Below, piece by piece: positions 43,666 through 54,068 of a DNA stretch of 64,000 nt (positions are counted from its first letter, which is position 1; the number at the start of each line of letters is the position of its first letter). The translations under genes were made by a program, and so were the position numbers. The notes under the pieces are model-generated. The model ran no database searches and was not told the origin of the DNA. It saw only the letters and a program-made list of their open reading frames with translations. Source of the stretch: Nocardioides sp. (GTDB lineage Bacteria; Actinomycetota; Actinomycetes; Propionibacteriales; Nocardioidaceae); the NCBI RefSeq assembly GCF_030150155.1, contig NZ_JASLGR010000058.1, positions 1 through 64,000 of the forward strand. Direction: 5' to 3'.

Positions 43666-45606
43666 TCGGACCCCCGTACGTATCGCCCGAAGTCGGGGGA
43701 GATTCCCACCCAGCCCGGGGTCTACAAGTTCCGCGACCCCCAGGGCCGCGTGATCTACGTCGGCAAGGCGAAGAACCTCCGCGCCCGGCTCTCGAACTAC
43801 TTCCAGGACCTGGCCAACCTGCACCCGCGCACCGCGACGATGGTCACCACCGCCGCGAGCGTCGAGTGGACGGTGGTCAACACCGAGGTCGAGGCGCTCC
43901 AGCTGGAGTGGACCTGGATCAAGGAGTTCGACCCGCGGTTCAACGTGATGTTCCGCGACGACAAGTCCTATCCGTGGCTGGCCGTCACCGTCGGCGACGA
44001 GATCCCGCGGGTGATGGTGGGCCGCGGCGCCAAGCGCAAGGGCACCAAGTACTTCGGGCCCTACTCCCACGCCTGGGCGATCCGCGAGACGGTCGACGCC
44101 CTGCTGCGGGTCTTCCCGATGCGTTCGTGCAGCAACGGCGTCTTCAAGCGCAGCCAGCAGGTCGGCAGGCCGTGCCTGCTCGGCTACATCGACAAGTGCA
44201 GTGCACCGTGCGTGGGCAACATCAGCCCCGAGGACCACCGCGAGATCGTCAACGACTTCTGCGACTTCGTCGCCGGCCGCACCACCACCATCCAGCGCCG
44301 GCTGCAGCGCGAGATGCTCGCCGCCAGCGAGGAGCTCGAGTTCGAGCGCGCCGCCCGGCTGCGTGACGACCTCGCCGCGATCGACCGAGCACTGGAGAAG
44401 CAGGCCGTCGTCCTGGGCGACGGCGCCGATGCCGACGTGATCGCGCTGGCCGAGGACCCGCTCGAGGTCGCCTTCCAGATCTTCCACGTCCGCGGCGGCC
44501 GGATCCGCGGCCAGCGAGGCTGGGTCGCCGACCGGGTCGAGGAGGGCGACACCGACACCCTGGTCGAGGACTTCCTCCTCCAGCTGTACGGCGGCACCGA
44601 CGCCGATGAGCGCGAAGCGATCCCGCGCGAGATCCTGGTGCCGACGCTGCCGGCCGACGTCGAGGCCGTCGAGGAGCTGCTCAGCGAGATCCGCGGCGCC
44701 CGCGTCACCGTCAAGGTGCCGCAGCGCGGCGACAAGCGCACCCTGCTGGAGACGGTCGAACGCAACGCCAAGCAGGGCCTGATCCTGCACAAGACCCGGC
44801 GTGCCTCCGACCTCACCACCCGGTCCAAGGCGATGGAGGAGATCGAGCAGGCCCTCGATCTGCCCGACGCCCCGCTGCGGATGGAGTGCTACGACATCTC
44901 GCACCTCCAGGGCACCGAGATCGTCGCCTCGATGGTCGTCTTCGAGGACGGACTGGCCCGCAAGTCGGAGTACCGCCGCTTCATCATCAAGGGTCAGGAC
45001 GGTTCCGACGACGTCCGGGCCATGCACGAGGTGATCACCCGCCGGTTCAAGCGGCTCCTCGACGACCAGGCCAACGCCACCGAGATCGACCCCGACACCG
45101 GACGCCCCGGGAAGTTCGCCTACTCGCCGGGGCTGGTCGTCGTCGACGGTGGCGCGCCCCAGGTCGCCGCCGCGGTGCGAGCGCTGGACGAGCTCGGCAT
45201 CGACGACGTCCCGGTCTGCGGACTGGCCAAGCGCCTGGAGGAGGTCTGGGTGCCCGGCGAGGAGGACCCGGTGATCCTGCCGCGCAACTCCGAGGGGCTC
45301 TACCTGCTCCAGCGGCTGCGCGACGAGGCGCACCGCTTCGCCATCACCCACCACCGCAACCGGCGCTCGAAATCGATGGTCGAGTCACTCCTCGACGACG
45401 TCTCGGGGCTGGGGGAGGTGCGGCGCAAGACGCTGCTCAAGCACTTCGGCTCCCTGAAGAAGCTGCGCGCCGCCACGGTGGAGCAGATCGCGGAGGTCCC
45501 CGGCATCGGGCCGGTGATCGCGGCTGCGATCAAGGACGCCGTCGACAAGAATGGACCGGGGATGGTCGTGAACACGGCCACCGGTGAAGTACAGGAGGGC
45601 ACATGA
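43663..45606 (+). CDS. uvrC: UvrABC system protein C
   Basis: Dual-incision nuclease of excision repair. 647 residues: GIY-YIG nuclease at the N-terminus (PGVYKFRDPQGRVIYVGKAK), UVR/UvrB-binding motif around EELEFERAARLRDDL, the RNase H-like C-terminal nuclease (MECYDISHLQG, VVDGGAPQ), and a terminal helix-hairpin-helix pair (LLKHFGSLKKLRAAT, EVPGIGPVIAAAI). Overlaps rapZ by 4 bases. Confidence 0.97.
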   Translation: MSDPRTYRPKSGEIPTQPGVYKFRDPQGRVIYVGKAKNLRARLSNYFQDLANLHPRTATMVTTAASVEWTVVNTEVEALQLEWTWIKEFDPRFNVMFRDDKSYPWLAVTVGDEIPRVMVGRGAKRKGTKYFGPYSHAWAIRETVDALLRVFPMRSCSNGVFKRSQQVGRPCLLGYIDKCSAPCVGNISPEDHREIVNDFCDFVAGRTTTIQRRLQREMLAASEELEFERAARLRDDLAAIDRALEKQAVVLGDGADADVIALAEDPLEVAFQIFHVRGGRIRGQRGWVADRVEEGDTDTLVEDFLLQLYGGTDADEREAIPREILVPTLPADVEAVEELLSEIRGARVTVKVPQRGDKRTLLETVERNAKQGLILHKTRRASDLTTRSKAMEEIEQALDLPDAPLRMECYDISHLQGTEIVASMVVFEDGLARKSEYRRFIIKGQDGSDDVRAMHEVITRRFKRLLDDQANATEIDPDTGRPGKFAYSPGLVVVDGGAPQVAAAVRALDELGIDDVPVCGLAKRLEEVWVPGEEDPVILPRNSEGLYLLQRLRDEAHRFAITHHRNRRSKSMVESLLDDVSGLGEVRRKTLLKHFGSLKKLRAATVEQIAEVPGIGPVIAAAIKDAVDKNGPGMVVNTATGEVQEGT

Positions 45607-46481
45607 GCGAGACGACGCCGAGCTCGGGTGAGCTGGTCATCGTCACCGGCATGACCGGGGCGGGCCGCAGCACCGCGGCCAAGGAGCTGGAGGACCTCGG
45701 CTACTTCGTGGTCGACAACCTGCCACCCTCGCTGCTGCCCGAGGTGATCCGGCTGGTCGATCGCAGTCGCGGGGTCCACCAGCGGGTCGCCGTCGTGATC
45801 GACGTACGCACGGGGTCGTTCTTCGAGGAGCTGCGCGACGAGCTCGGCCGGGGCCTGCTGGGTCGACGTACGACGATGGTCTTCCTCGACGCCAGCGACG
45901 AGGTGCTCGTCCGCCGGCAGGAGGCCGCGCGCCGACCGCACCCGCTCCAGGGCGCCGACCGGCTGCTCGACGGCCTGGTCCGTGAGCGTGCCGCCCTGGC
46001 CGACCTGCGCTCGATGGCCGAGCTCGTGATCGACACGTCCTCCCTCAACGTGCACCAGCTCACCGACCGGATCGCCGACGCGTTCGGCACCGACGACTCC
46101 ACCCGGCTCAAGGTCTCCGTGGTCAGCTTCGGGTTCAAGTACGGCATCCCGATCGACGCCGACTTCGTCGCCGACATGCGTTTCCTGCCGAACCCGTTCT
46201 GGGTGCCCGAGCTGCGCAACGGCAACGGCAGGGACAACCCGGCGGTGGCCGACTACGTCTATGCGGCCCCCGGCGCGGCGCAGTTCCTGGACGGCTACGT
46301 GCCGGTCCTCGAAGGCGTCGCCGAGGGCTATGTCCGTGAGGGCAAGCGGTTCATGCGGGTCGCGATCGGCTGCACCGGCGGCAAGCACCGCTCGGTCGCG
46401 ATGGCCGAGGAGATCGTACGACGGCTCAGCGCGGCCGGACTGCGGGCACGAGCCATCCACCGGGACCTCGGACGTGAGTGA
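45603..46481 (+). CDS. rapZ: RNase adapter / nucleotide-binding protein RapZ
   Basis: 292 residues. Walker A GMTGAGRS at about residues 16-23, Walker B-like VIDVRTG, and the RapZ C-terminal motif CTGGKHRSVAMAE. In enterobacteria RapZ senses glucosamine-6-phosphate; in actinobacteria the role is less clear. Overlaps both uvrC and yvcK. Confidence 0.93.
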   Translation: MSETTPSSGELVIVTGMTGAGRSTAAKELEDLGYFVVDNLPPSLLPEVIRLVDRSRGVHQRVAVVIDVRTGSFFEELRDELGRGLLGRRTTMVFLDASDEVLVRRQEAARRPHPLQGADRLLDGLVRERAALADLRSMAELVIDTSSLNVHQLTDRIADAFGTDDSTRLKVSVVSFGFKYGIPIDADFVADMRFLPNPFWVPELRNGNGRDNPAVADYVYAAPGAAQFLDGYVPVLEGVAEGYVREGKRFMRVAIGCTGGKHRSVAMAEEIVRRLSAAGLRARAIHRDLGRE

Positions 46482-47466
46482 CGACCGCGCCCAGGGCGTC
46501 GTGGCGTTCGGGGGCGGTCACGGTCTGCACGCCACGCTGTCGGCCCTGCGGCTGCTCGTGGACGACCTGACGGTCGACGACCTCACCGCCGTCGTGACGG
46601 TGGCCGACAACGGGGGCTCCTCGGGGCGGCTCCGGCAGGAGTTCGACGTGCTCCCGCCCGGCGACCTGCGGATGGCGCTGGCGGCACTGTGCGGCAAGGA
46701 CGACTGGGGACAGACCTGGGCCCAGGTGATGCAGCACCGCTTCGCCGGCGACGGCGAGATGAACGGCCACAGCCTCGGCAACCTGCTCATCGTCGGTCTG
46801 TGGGAGCTGCTCGGGGACCACGTCAGCGCCCTGGACTGGGTCGGCCGGCTGCTCGGCGCCAAGGGCCGCGTGCTCCCGATGGCCCTGGAGCCGATGGAGA
46901 TCACCGCCCAGGTCCGCGGCCTCGACGCCGCCGACCCGAACCTGCTCACCACCGTCCGCGGGCAGGTGCAGGTCGCGACCACCGGGGGAGTGATCGACTC
47001 GATCGCCCTGGAGCCGGTCGATCCTCCGGCAGCGCCGGAGGCGCTGGCCGCGATCGCTGAGGCTGACTGGGTGGTGCTGGGCCCGGGCTCCTGGTTCACC
47101 TCGGTGATCCCGCACCTGCTGGTGCCCGCGCTGCACGACGCCCTGGTCGCCACCGACGCCCGGGTGGCGGTCGTGCTCAACCTCGACGAGCAGGCCGGGG
47201 AGACGCCCGGCTTCGGCCCGGCCGACCATCTCGCGGTGCTGCTGGAGCACTCACCCGAGCTCAACGTCGACACCGTGATCGCCGACGTCTCGGCCGTCGG
47301 CGACGATCTGGACGAGCTGCGCGAGGCGGTCGAGGCAGCGGGCGCGACCCTGCTGCTGACCGACGTGGCCGTCGGCGACGGCACCGCGCATCACGATCCG
47401 ATCAAGTTGGCCTCTGCGTTTCGGGGGTTGTTGACTCACGTGGAATCATCGACGACATGGCGATGA
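46474..47466 (+). CDS. yvcK: Gluconeogenesis factor YvcK/CuvA family
   Basis: 330 residues, CofD-like fold. The N-terminal FGGGHGLHATLSALR nucleotide site, VTVADNGGSSGRLR, and MNGHSLGNLLIVGLWE are diagnostic. Homologues bind UDP-sugars and affect cell-wall growth and carbon use. GTG 46474 overlaps rapZ by 8 bases; its end overlaps whiA by 10. Confidence 0.92.
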   Translation: MSDDRAQGVVAFGGGHGLHATLSALRLLVDDLTVDDLTAVVTVADNGGSSGRLRQEFDVLPPGDLRMALAALCGKDDWGQTWAQVMQHRFAGDGEMNGHSLGNLLIVGLWELLGDHVSALDWVGRLLGAKGRVLPMALEPMEITAQVRGLDAADPNLLTTVRGQVQVATTGGVIDSIALEPVDPPAAPEALAAIAEADWVVLGPGSWFTSVIPHLLVPALHDALVATDARVAVVLNLDEQAGETPGFGPADHLAVLLEHSPELNVDTVIADVSAVGDDLDELREAVEAAGATLLLTDVAVGDGTAHHDPIKLASAFRGLLTHVESSTTWR

Positions 47467-48440
47467 CGGCACAGGTGAAGGCAGAGCTTGCGGCCACCCA
47501 GGTCACCAAGACCTGCTGCCGCAAGGCCGAGGTGGCCTCGATCCTGCGTTTCGCCGGGGGACTGCACATCGTCAACGGTCGGATCGTGATCGAGGCCGAG
47601 GTCGACACCGGTGCTGCGGCCCGACGGCTCAAGGGGAACATCGCCGACGTCTACGGCCATGCCGCCGAGGTGACCGTGGTGCAGAGCAACGGCCTGCGCA
47701 AGGGCAGTCGCTACATCGTGCGGGTGACCCGCGACGGTGAGGCGTTCGCCCGCCAGACCGGTCTGCTCGACCAGCGCAACCGACCCGTCCGCGGCCTCCC
47801 CCCGGCGGTCATCGCCGGTGGTGTCTGCGACGCCGAGTCGGCCTGGCGTGGGGCCTTCCTCGCGCACGGCTCGCTCACCGAGCCCGGACGCTCGTCCTCC
47901 CTGGAGGTGACCTGCCCCGGTTCGGAGGCGGCACTCGCCCTGGTCGGCGTCGCCCGTCGACTGGGCATCCAGGCCAAGGCCCGCGAGGTCCGCGGCGTGG
48001 ACCGGGTCGTGATCCGTGACGGTGACGCGATCGGCGTACTGCTGACGCGGCTGGGTGCGCACGAGACCCTGCTCGCCTGGGAGGAGCGCCGCCTGCGGCG
48101 CGAGGTCCGGGCCACCGCCAACCGGCTGGCGAACTTCGACGACGCCAACCTGCGCCGCTCGGCCCGCGCGGCCGTCGCCGCCGGAGCCCGCGTGGAGCGG
48201 GCCCTGGAGATCCTCGCCGACGAGGTCCCCGACCACCTGCGCCAGGCCGGATCGCTGCGTCTGGAGCACAAGCAGGCCTCCCTGGAGGAGCTCGGGCAGC
48301 TGCACGATCCGGTGCTCACCAAGGACGCGATCGCGGGCCGGATCCGGCGTCTGCTGGCGATGGCGGACAAGCGCGCCGAGGACCTGGGGATCCCCGACAC
48401 CGAGGCGTCGCTGACCCCCGACATGCTCGTCGACGACTGA
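47457..48440 (+). CDS. whiA: DNA-binding protein WhiA
   Basis: 327 residues. N-terminal LAGLIDADG-like region (CCRKAEVASILRFAGGLH) and a C-terminal helix-turn-helix (LRLEHKQASLEELGQLHDP). WhiA activates sporulation septation genes in Streptomyces and acts in division or chromosome segregation elsewhere; here probably cell-division control. ATG 47457. Confidence 0.95.
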   Translation: MAMTAQVKAELAATQVTKTCCRKAEVASILRFAGGLHIVNGRIVIEAEVDTGAAARRLKGNIADVYGHAAEVTVVQSNGLRKGSRYIVRVTRDGEAFARQTGLLDQRNRPVRGLPPAVIAGGVCDAESAWRGAFLAHGSLTEPGRSSSLEVTCPGSEAALALVGVARRLGIQAKAREVRGVDRVVIRDGDAIGVLLTRLGAHETLLAWEERRLRREVRATANRLANFDDANLRRSARAAVAAGARVERALEILADEVPDHLRQAGSLRLEHKQASLEELGQLHDPVLTKDAIAGRIRRLLAMADKRAEDLGIPDTEASLTPDMLVDD

Positions 48441-48489
48441 CGAGTCCTACGTCACACTGGTTGGATCGCTCCAACACGAGACGGTGCCT

Positions 48490-48517
48490 CCCCGGACGGC
48501 CGAGCGCTGGTCCGGGG
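48490..48517. terminator. Hairpin between whiA and gap
   Basis: CCCCGGAC (48490-48497) pairs perfectly with GTCCGGGG (48510-48517) over a 12-base loop. A smaller TGGA/TCCA hairpin lies about 20 bases before. It may end the whiA transcript. TAGGGT (48522-48527) just after it is the likely gap -10. Confidence 0.55.
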
Positions 48518-48563
48518 CCGGTAGGGTCTGCGTGTCCGTTCCAACTAGCAGGAGCTCATTGCT

Positions 48564-49562
<999 letters not shown>

Positions 49563-49565
49563 TTC

Positions 49566-50756
49566 ATGGGGGAGTACGCCGGACTTGGTGAGGTCGCCGG
49601 CAAGCGCGTTCTGGTGCGCAGCGACCTCAATGTCCCTCTGAAGAACGGTGTCATCGGTGATGACGGCCGGATCCGGGCCTCGGTGCCGACGATCAAGGCG
49701 CTGGCTGACGCCGGTGCCCGCGTGATCGTCACCGCGCACCTGGGCCGTCCTGACGGGGCGCCGGATCCGGCGTACTCCCTCGCTCCGGTGGCAGCCCGTC
49801 TGGGCGAGCTGCTGGGCGCCGACGTCGCCTTCGCCACCGACACCGTCGGTGACTCCGCGAAGGCCGTCGTGGCGGGCCTGGCCGACGGCCAGGTCGCCCT
49901 GCTGGAGAACGTCCGCTTCAACGCGGGCGAGACCTCCAAGGACGAGACCGTCCGCGGTGCGTTCGCCGACCAGCTCGCTGGGCTGGCCGACGCGTTCGTC
50001 TCCGACGGCTTCGGTGTCGTGCACCGCAAGCAGGCGTCGGTGTACGACGTCGCGCTGCGGCTCCCGCACGCTGCCGGTTCCCTGGTCGGGGCCGAGATCG
50101 ACGTCCTGCGTCGGCTCACCGACAACCCGGAGCGGCCGTACGCGGTCGTCCTGGGCGGATCGAAGGTCTCCGACAAACTCGGCGTGATCGACAACCTGCT
50201 GGAGAAGGCCGACACCCTGCTCATCGGCGGCGGCATGGTCTTCACCTTCCTCAAGGCCCAAGGTCACGAGGTCGGCAAGAGCCTCCTGGAGGAGGACCAG
50301 ATCCCGACCGTGCTGTCCTACCTGGAGCGCGCGAAGGCCAGCGGCGTCGAGATCGTCCTGCCGACCGACATCGTCGTCGCCGACTCCTTCGGCGACGAGG
50401 CCTCGGCGCGCGTCGTGCCCGCCGACCAGATCCCGGCCGACGCGCTCGGCCTGGACATCGGTCCGGTGTCGGGCGAGGCGTTCGCTGCGGCGATCCGCGC
50501 CTCCAAGACGGTCTTCTGGAACGGCCCGATGGGGGTCTTCGAGCAGCCTGCCTTCGCCGAGGGCACCCGTGCCGTCGCGCAGGCGCTGACGGAGGTCTCC
50601 GGGCTCTCCGTCGTCGGTGGCGGCGACTCGGCGGCAGCGGTGCGTGCGCTCGGCTTCGCCGATGACCAGTTCGGTCACATCTCCACCGGTGGCGGTGCCT
50701 CCCTGGAGTACCTCGAGGGCAAGGAACTGCCCGGCGTCACGGTTCTGGAGGCGTGA
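49566..50756 (+). CDS. pgk: Phosphoglycerate kinase
   Basis: 396 residues. RSDLNVPLKNG signature near residue 19, substrate-binding AHLGRPDG, nucleotide region GGSKVSDKLGVI and GGGDSAAAV. ATP-generating step of glycolysis. ATG 49566 is 3 bases after gap, and its end overlaps tpiA by 4 bases. Confidence 0.97.
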   Translation: MGEYAGLGEVAGKRVLVRSDLNVPLKNGVIGDDGRIRASVPTIKALADAGARVIVTAHLGRPDGAPDPAYSLAPVAARLGELLGADVAFATDTVGDSAKAVVAGLADGQVALLENVRFNAGETSKDETVRGAFADQLAGLADAFVSDGFGVVHRKQASVYDVALRLPHAAGSLVGAEIDVLRRLTDNPERPYAVVLGGSKVSDKLGVIDNLLEKADTLLIGGGMVFTFLKAQGHEVGKSLLEEDQIPTVLSYLERAKASGVEIVLPTDIVVADSFGDEASARVVPADQIPADALGLDIGPVSGEAFAAAIRASKTVFWNGPMGVFEQPAFAEGTRAVAQALTEVSGLSVVGGGDSAAAVRALGFADDQFGHISTGGGASLEYLEGKELPGVTVLEA

Positions 50757-51568
50757 AGATGGCCAAGCAGCCGAAGAAGGCCGGTCGCGTCCCGCTGATG
50801 GCGGGCAACTGGAAGATGAACCTCAACCACGCCGAGGCCGTCGTGCTGGTGCAGAAGCTCGCGTGGACGCTGTCGGACAAGAAGCACGACTACGACCTCG
50901 CCGAGGTCGTCGTGGTGCCGCCGTTCACCGACCTGCGCTCGGTCCAGACCCTGGTCGACGGTGACCGGCTCTCGATTCGGTACGGCGCCCAGGACGTCTC
51001 GGTGCACGAGTCCGGTGCCTACACTGGCGAGGTGTCGGCGGGGATGCTGAGCAAGCTCGGCTGCTCCTACGTCGTGGTCGGGCACTCCGAGCGTCGTGAG
51101 TTCCACGGCGAGGACGACGCCCTGGTGAACAAGAAGGCGCACGTCGCCCTCGCTGCGGGCATGACGCCGATCGTCTGCGTCGGCGAGCCGCTCGCGGTTC
51201 GTCAGGCCGGCGAGCACGTGGCGCACTGCACCACGCAGGTCGCCGGCGGGCTGGCCGGGTTCACCGCGGAGCAGGTCGCCGAGCTCGTCGTGGCCTACGA
51301 GCCCGTCTGGGCGATCGGCACCGGCGAGGTCGCCACCCCCGAGGATGCTCAGGAGGTCGCGAGCGCGATTCGTGAGCAGATTCGCTCGACCTTCGGCGAT
51401 CTCGCTGCCGACGGCGTGCGCGTCCTCTACGGTGGTTCGGTGAAGTCGAGCAACGTGGCCTCGATCATGGCTCAGGCCGATGTCGACGGTGCGCTGGTCG
51501 GCGGTGCCAGCCTCCAGGCTGACGAGTTCGGAGCAATCTGCCGTTACTACGCCATGCCTGTCCTCTGA
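50753..51568 (+). CDS. tpiA: Triosephosphate isomerase
   Basis: 271 residues. Catalytic residues: Asn/Lys in AGNWKMN, His in VGHSERR, Glu in AYEPVWAIGTG, and phosphate loop YGGSVKSSN. GTG 50753 overlaps pgk; ATG 50759 is the alternative and would remove two residues. Confidence 0.97.
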   Translation: MKMAKQPKKAGRVPLMAGNWKMNLNHAEAVVLVQKLAWTLSDKKHDYDLAEVVVVPPFTDLRSVQTLVDGDRLSIRYGAQDVSVHESGAYTGEVSAGMLSKLGCSYVVVGHSERREFHGEDDALVNKKAHVALAAGMTPIVCVGEPLAVRQAGEHVAHCTTQVAGGLAGFTAEQVAELVVAYEPVWAIGTGEVATPEDAQEVASAIREQIRSTFGDLAADGVRVLYGGSVKSSNVASIMAQADVDGALVGGASLQADEFGAICRYYAMPVL

Positions 51569-51598
51569 TCGATCGTTAGTGACGTAGGATTCCGAATC

Positions 51599-51832
51599 GT
51601 GCTTGAACTGCTCTTCACCATCATCCTGATCGCCAGCAGTGTGCTGATGATCCTGTTGGTCCTGCTCCACAAGGGGCGGGGCGGCGGCCTCTCCGACATG
51701 TTCGGTGGCGGTGTCTCCAGCTCGCTGGGTGGCTCCTCGATCGCGGAGCGCAACCTGGACCGGCTGACCATTGGCATCGGCACGATCTGGTTCGCCTGTG
51801 TCATCGCCCTCGGCCTCCTGAAGGCCTACTGA
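51599..51832 (+). CDS. secG: Preprotein translocase subunit SecG
   Basis: 77 residues with two membrane helices and the Gly-rich cytoplasmic loop GRGGGLSDMFGGG of SecG. Part of the SecYEG channel. GTG 51599 with TAGGAT (51585-51590) eight bases upstream. The stop overlaps the rbpA start (TGATG). Confidence 0.93.
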   Translation: MLELLFTIILIASSVLMILLVLLHKGRGGGLSDMFGGGVSSSLGGSSIAERNLDRLTIGIGTIWFACVIALGLLKAY

Positions 51833-52191
51833 TGGCCGGCGGCGGCAACGCGATCCGGGGCAGCCGGGTCGGCGCTGGCCCGATGGGCGAGGCGGAGCGC
51901 GGCGACGCGGCTCCGCGCAAGGCGATCACCTACCACTGCGCGAACGAGCACCGCTCGGTCATCACCTTCGCGGTCGAGGCGGCGACGCCGGACTCGTGGG
52001 ACTGCCCGAAGTGCGGCCTCCCGGCCGGTCTCGACTCCGACAACGCTCCGGCGGCGCCGAAGATCGAGCCCTACAAGACGCACCTCGCGTACGTGAAGGA
52101 GCGTCGTAGCGACGCCGAGGCGGCCGACATCCTCGAAGAGGCCATCCAGCTGCTCCGTTCGCGGCGCAAGTCGGGCGACATCATCTTCTGA
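51832..52191 (+). CDS. rbpA: RNA polymerase-binding protein RbpA
   Basis: 119 residues, actinobacteria-specific partner of RNA polymerase and the housekeeping sigma factor. Core domain YHCANEHRS to WDCPKCGLPAG, then the sigma-interaction helix HLAYVKERRSDAEAADILEEA. The N-terminal tail NAIRGSRVG is typical. Overlaps secG by 1 base. Confidence 0.96.
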   Translation: MAGGGNAIRGSRVGAGPMGEAERGDAAPRKAITYHCANEHRSVITFAVEAATPDSWDCPKCGLPAGLDSDNAPAAPKIEPYKTHLAYVKERRSDAEAADILEEAIQLLRSRRKSGDIIF

Positions 52192-52214
52192 GGCCCTGCG
52201 GCTCGTAGCACCTT

Positions 52215-52261
52215 CCAAGAACCTCATCATCGTGGCACTGCCTCGACGATGAGGTTCTTGG
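52215..52261. terminator. Convergent hairpin ending rbpA and the sortase-like gene
   Basis: An 18-base arm at 52215-52232 pairs with 52244-52261 with one mismatch (core CCAAGAACCTCATC/GATGAGGTTCTTGG) over an 11-base loop. The right arm is the 3' coding end of the sortase-like gene. Confidence 0.7.
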
Positions 52262-53951
52262 CGTAGTGGAACCCTCCGCGGGCGGTCGTGACGCGGTTCG
52301 CGCAGGTGATCAGCACCAGGCGCCGTGCCACGCGTTGGAGGAAGGGATCCCGTGACAGACGGTCCCGATCCACCCGCGAGATCGCGCTGATCCGCCAGGT
52401 TGTCGTGCGCGACCCGATGGTGGTGGTGATGTTCTGGCCGACGCGAGCGCGCAGCAGCCGGTGGAAGGCCCCCGGGCGGTCGTGGTTGTCCGAGACGTGC
52501 CCGACCAGCACGGTGGTGCCGGCGACGTCGTCCAGAGCCGCACCACGCCGCCAGAGTCCGGCGGTGGAGATCGCGTGCGGAGGTGTCAGGGTCGCGCCCC
52601 GGAAGTCGACCCGCGAGATGGTGGCATCCAGCCCCAGAGCGGGAGCTGTCACACGCGTCCGGGCTATCCGATCCCGGGCGCCGTCGGTCCCGTTGGACTC
52701 TCCACCCGAGGCGACGGCCGGATGACGGGGGAGCCGTGGCACCGGCGGACTGACGAGCGAGGTCTCGGGCACGATCCCCAGGGTGGTCCACCCGGTGCCG
52801 AGGGAGTATGCCGTGGGGAGCAGGCGCTCTCGATAGCCGTAGCAGCCGCCCCGAGCGGCCCGGGTGGCGCCGACGGTGACCGTGCTGTCGCCCGACAGGC
52901 TCAGCCGTCCGGCAGTGAGCAGCGGAGCACCACTCCACCTCGCACCCCGGCAGGTCGACGACGCGTCGGCGCGGACCGGGCCGAGCAACTGCCACTCAAG
53001 CACGACCGGCGGCGCGCCGCGCTCGCCCGACGTGCCAGAGACCACGACGCGGTCGGTCACGGTGGCTCCGGCGTTGGCGCGCTGCAGGTTGACCGCCGTC
53101 GAGACGCGGGGACGGGCGGGCACGAACGCGACCGACGCCACGGTGTGCAGGCTTGCAGGAGCGGCCGCCGTCGCGACACGTTGGCGGTGGGCGTGCTGCG
53201 GGGTGAAGATCCGAAACTGCGGGGAGGGGAGCCCGGACACCGCCACGGTCGCCGTGATCGTGACAGGCCCCGTGGGCTGCACGCTGAGCGAGAGCCCGGC
53301 GGTCGACGTCACGCCAGTCCAGCTGGTGTGGCCGTCGCTGAAGGTGCCGCCGGTCAGCGTGATCGTGGTGGCGAGACCGGGCACCCAGGCGCCGGTGCCC
53401 GAACGCACGCCGATGCCGGACAGGTCGGTGCGCGAGAGCGCCGGTGCTGCCATCTGGTAGCCGCCCGCCGGGGGTGCGTTGCGCTTCGCGTCGGAGAGCA
53501 GGCTCTGGTGCAGCGCCGCGACCCGGCGACCGATCCGTGGGCTCTCGCGGCGCATGCGGCGCAGATGCTCTCGCACGGCCCGGGGGTGACTGTTGAGCCG
53601 CTCACCGACCGCCCACCACAGCGCGGCGGCCAGTGCTGCATCACGGCGGGCCGGAGTCAGACAGACCGAGGTCAGGTAGCCGATCGTCGGATCGGTCTGG
53701 AGTCGGGAGTGGGGCGTCGTCGTGGGCCAACGCCACGCCTTGCCGGTGTCGAGGCAGATGCCCCAGGTGCCGTCGGGCAGCCGTGCCACGCCCAGGGCGG
53801 CGCCGTTGCGAGCGACGTACCCGGAGAAGCCATGGTCCGGGGGCGTCCCCGGACCGATGACCGCCGCTCGAGCGGGCCCGATCAGCAATGCGGTGAGGCT
53901 GAGGATCAGCGTGAGGATGAACAGGCGCGCGCCCAGCAGAAGTCGTCTCAT
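52227..53951 (-). CDS. Secreted multidomain protein ending in a sortase-like domain
   Basis: 574 residues. A Sec signal peptide spans about residues 1-29. The N-terminal module (about 40-170) contains GICLDTGKAWRWP and AALAAALWWAVGERLNS, similar in pattern to Cys-containing domains of Gram-positive surface proteins, possibly thioester-type. Several beta domains follow (about 170-420). The last 140 residues look like a class E/F-type sortase: TVLVGHVSDNHDRPGAFHRL (His about 485) and VLITCANRVTTARGGFHYAKN (Cys about 550, Arg about 553 or 558). A sortase fused to large exported domains is unusual. No LPxTG-bearing neighbour was seen. Confidence 0.65.
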   Translation of the reverse strand: MRRLLLGARLFILTLILSLTALLIGPARAAVIGPGTPPDHGFSGYVARNGAALGVARLPDGTWGICLDTGKAWRWPTTTPHSRLQTDPTIGYLTSVCLTPARRDAALAAALWWAVGERLNSHPRAVREHLRRMRRESPRIGRRVAALHQSLLSDAKRNAPPAGGYQMAAPALSRTDLSGIGVRSGTGAWVPGLATTITLTGGTFSDGHTSWTGVTSTAGLSLSVQPTGPVTITATVAVSGLPSPQFRIFTPQHAHRQRVATAAAPASLHTVASVAFVPARPRVSTAVNLQRANAGATVTDRVVVSGTSGERGAPPVVLEWQLLGPVRADASSTCRGARWSGAPLLTAGRLSLSGDSTVTVGATRAARGGCYGYRERLLPTAYSLGTGWTTLGIVPETSLVSPPVPRLPRHPAVASGGESNGTDGARDRIARTRVTAPALGLDATISRVDFRGATLTPPHAISTAGLWRRGAALDDVAGTTVLVGHVSDNHDRPGAFHRLLRARVGQNITTTIGSRTTTWRISAISRVDRDRLSRDPFLQRVARRLVLITCANRVTTARGGFHYAKNLIVEAVPR

Positions 53952-54068
53952 GGCGCAGAACCTTCGCCGTTGTCCGGGCGTCGATCCCGGCCCGCTGCCG
54001 AGCCTGGGGACAGAGGTTGTGGCCGCCGTAGTGGACGGGGCAGGGCAGCGTGTGGGGCTGGTGACGCG

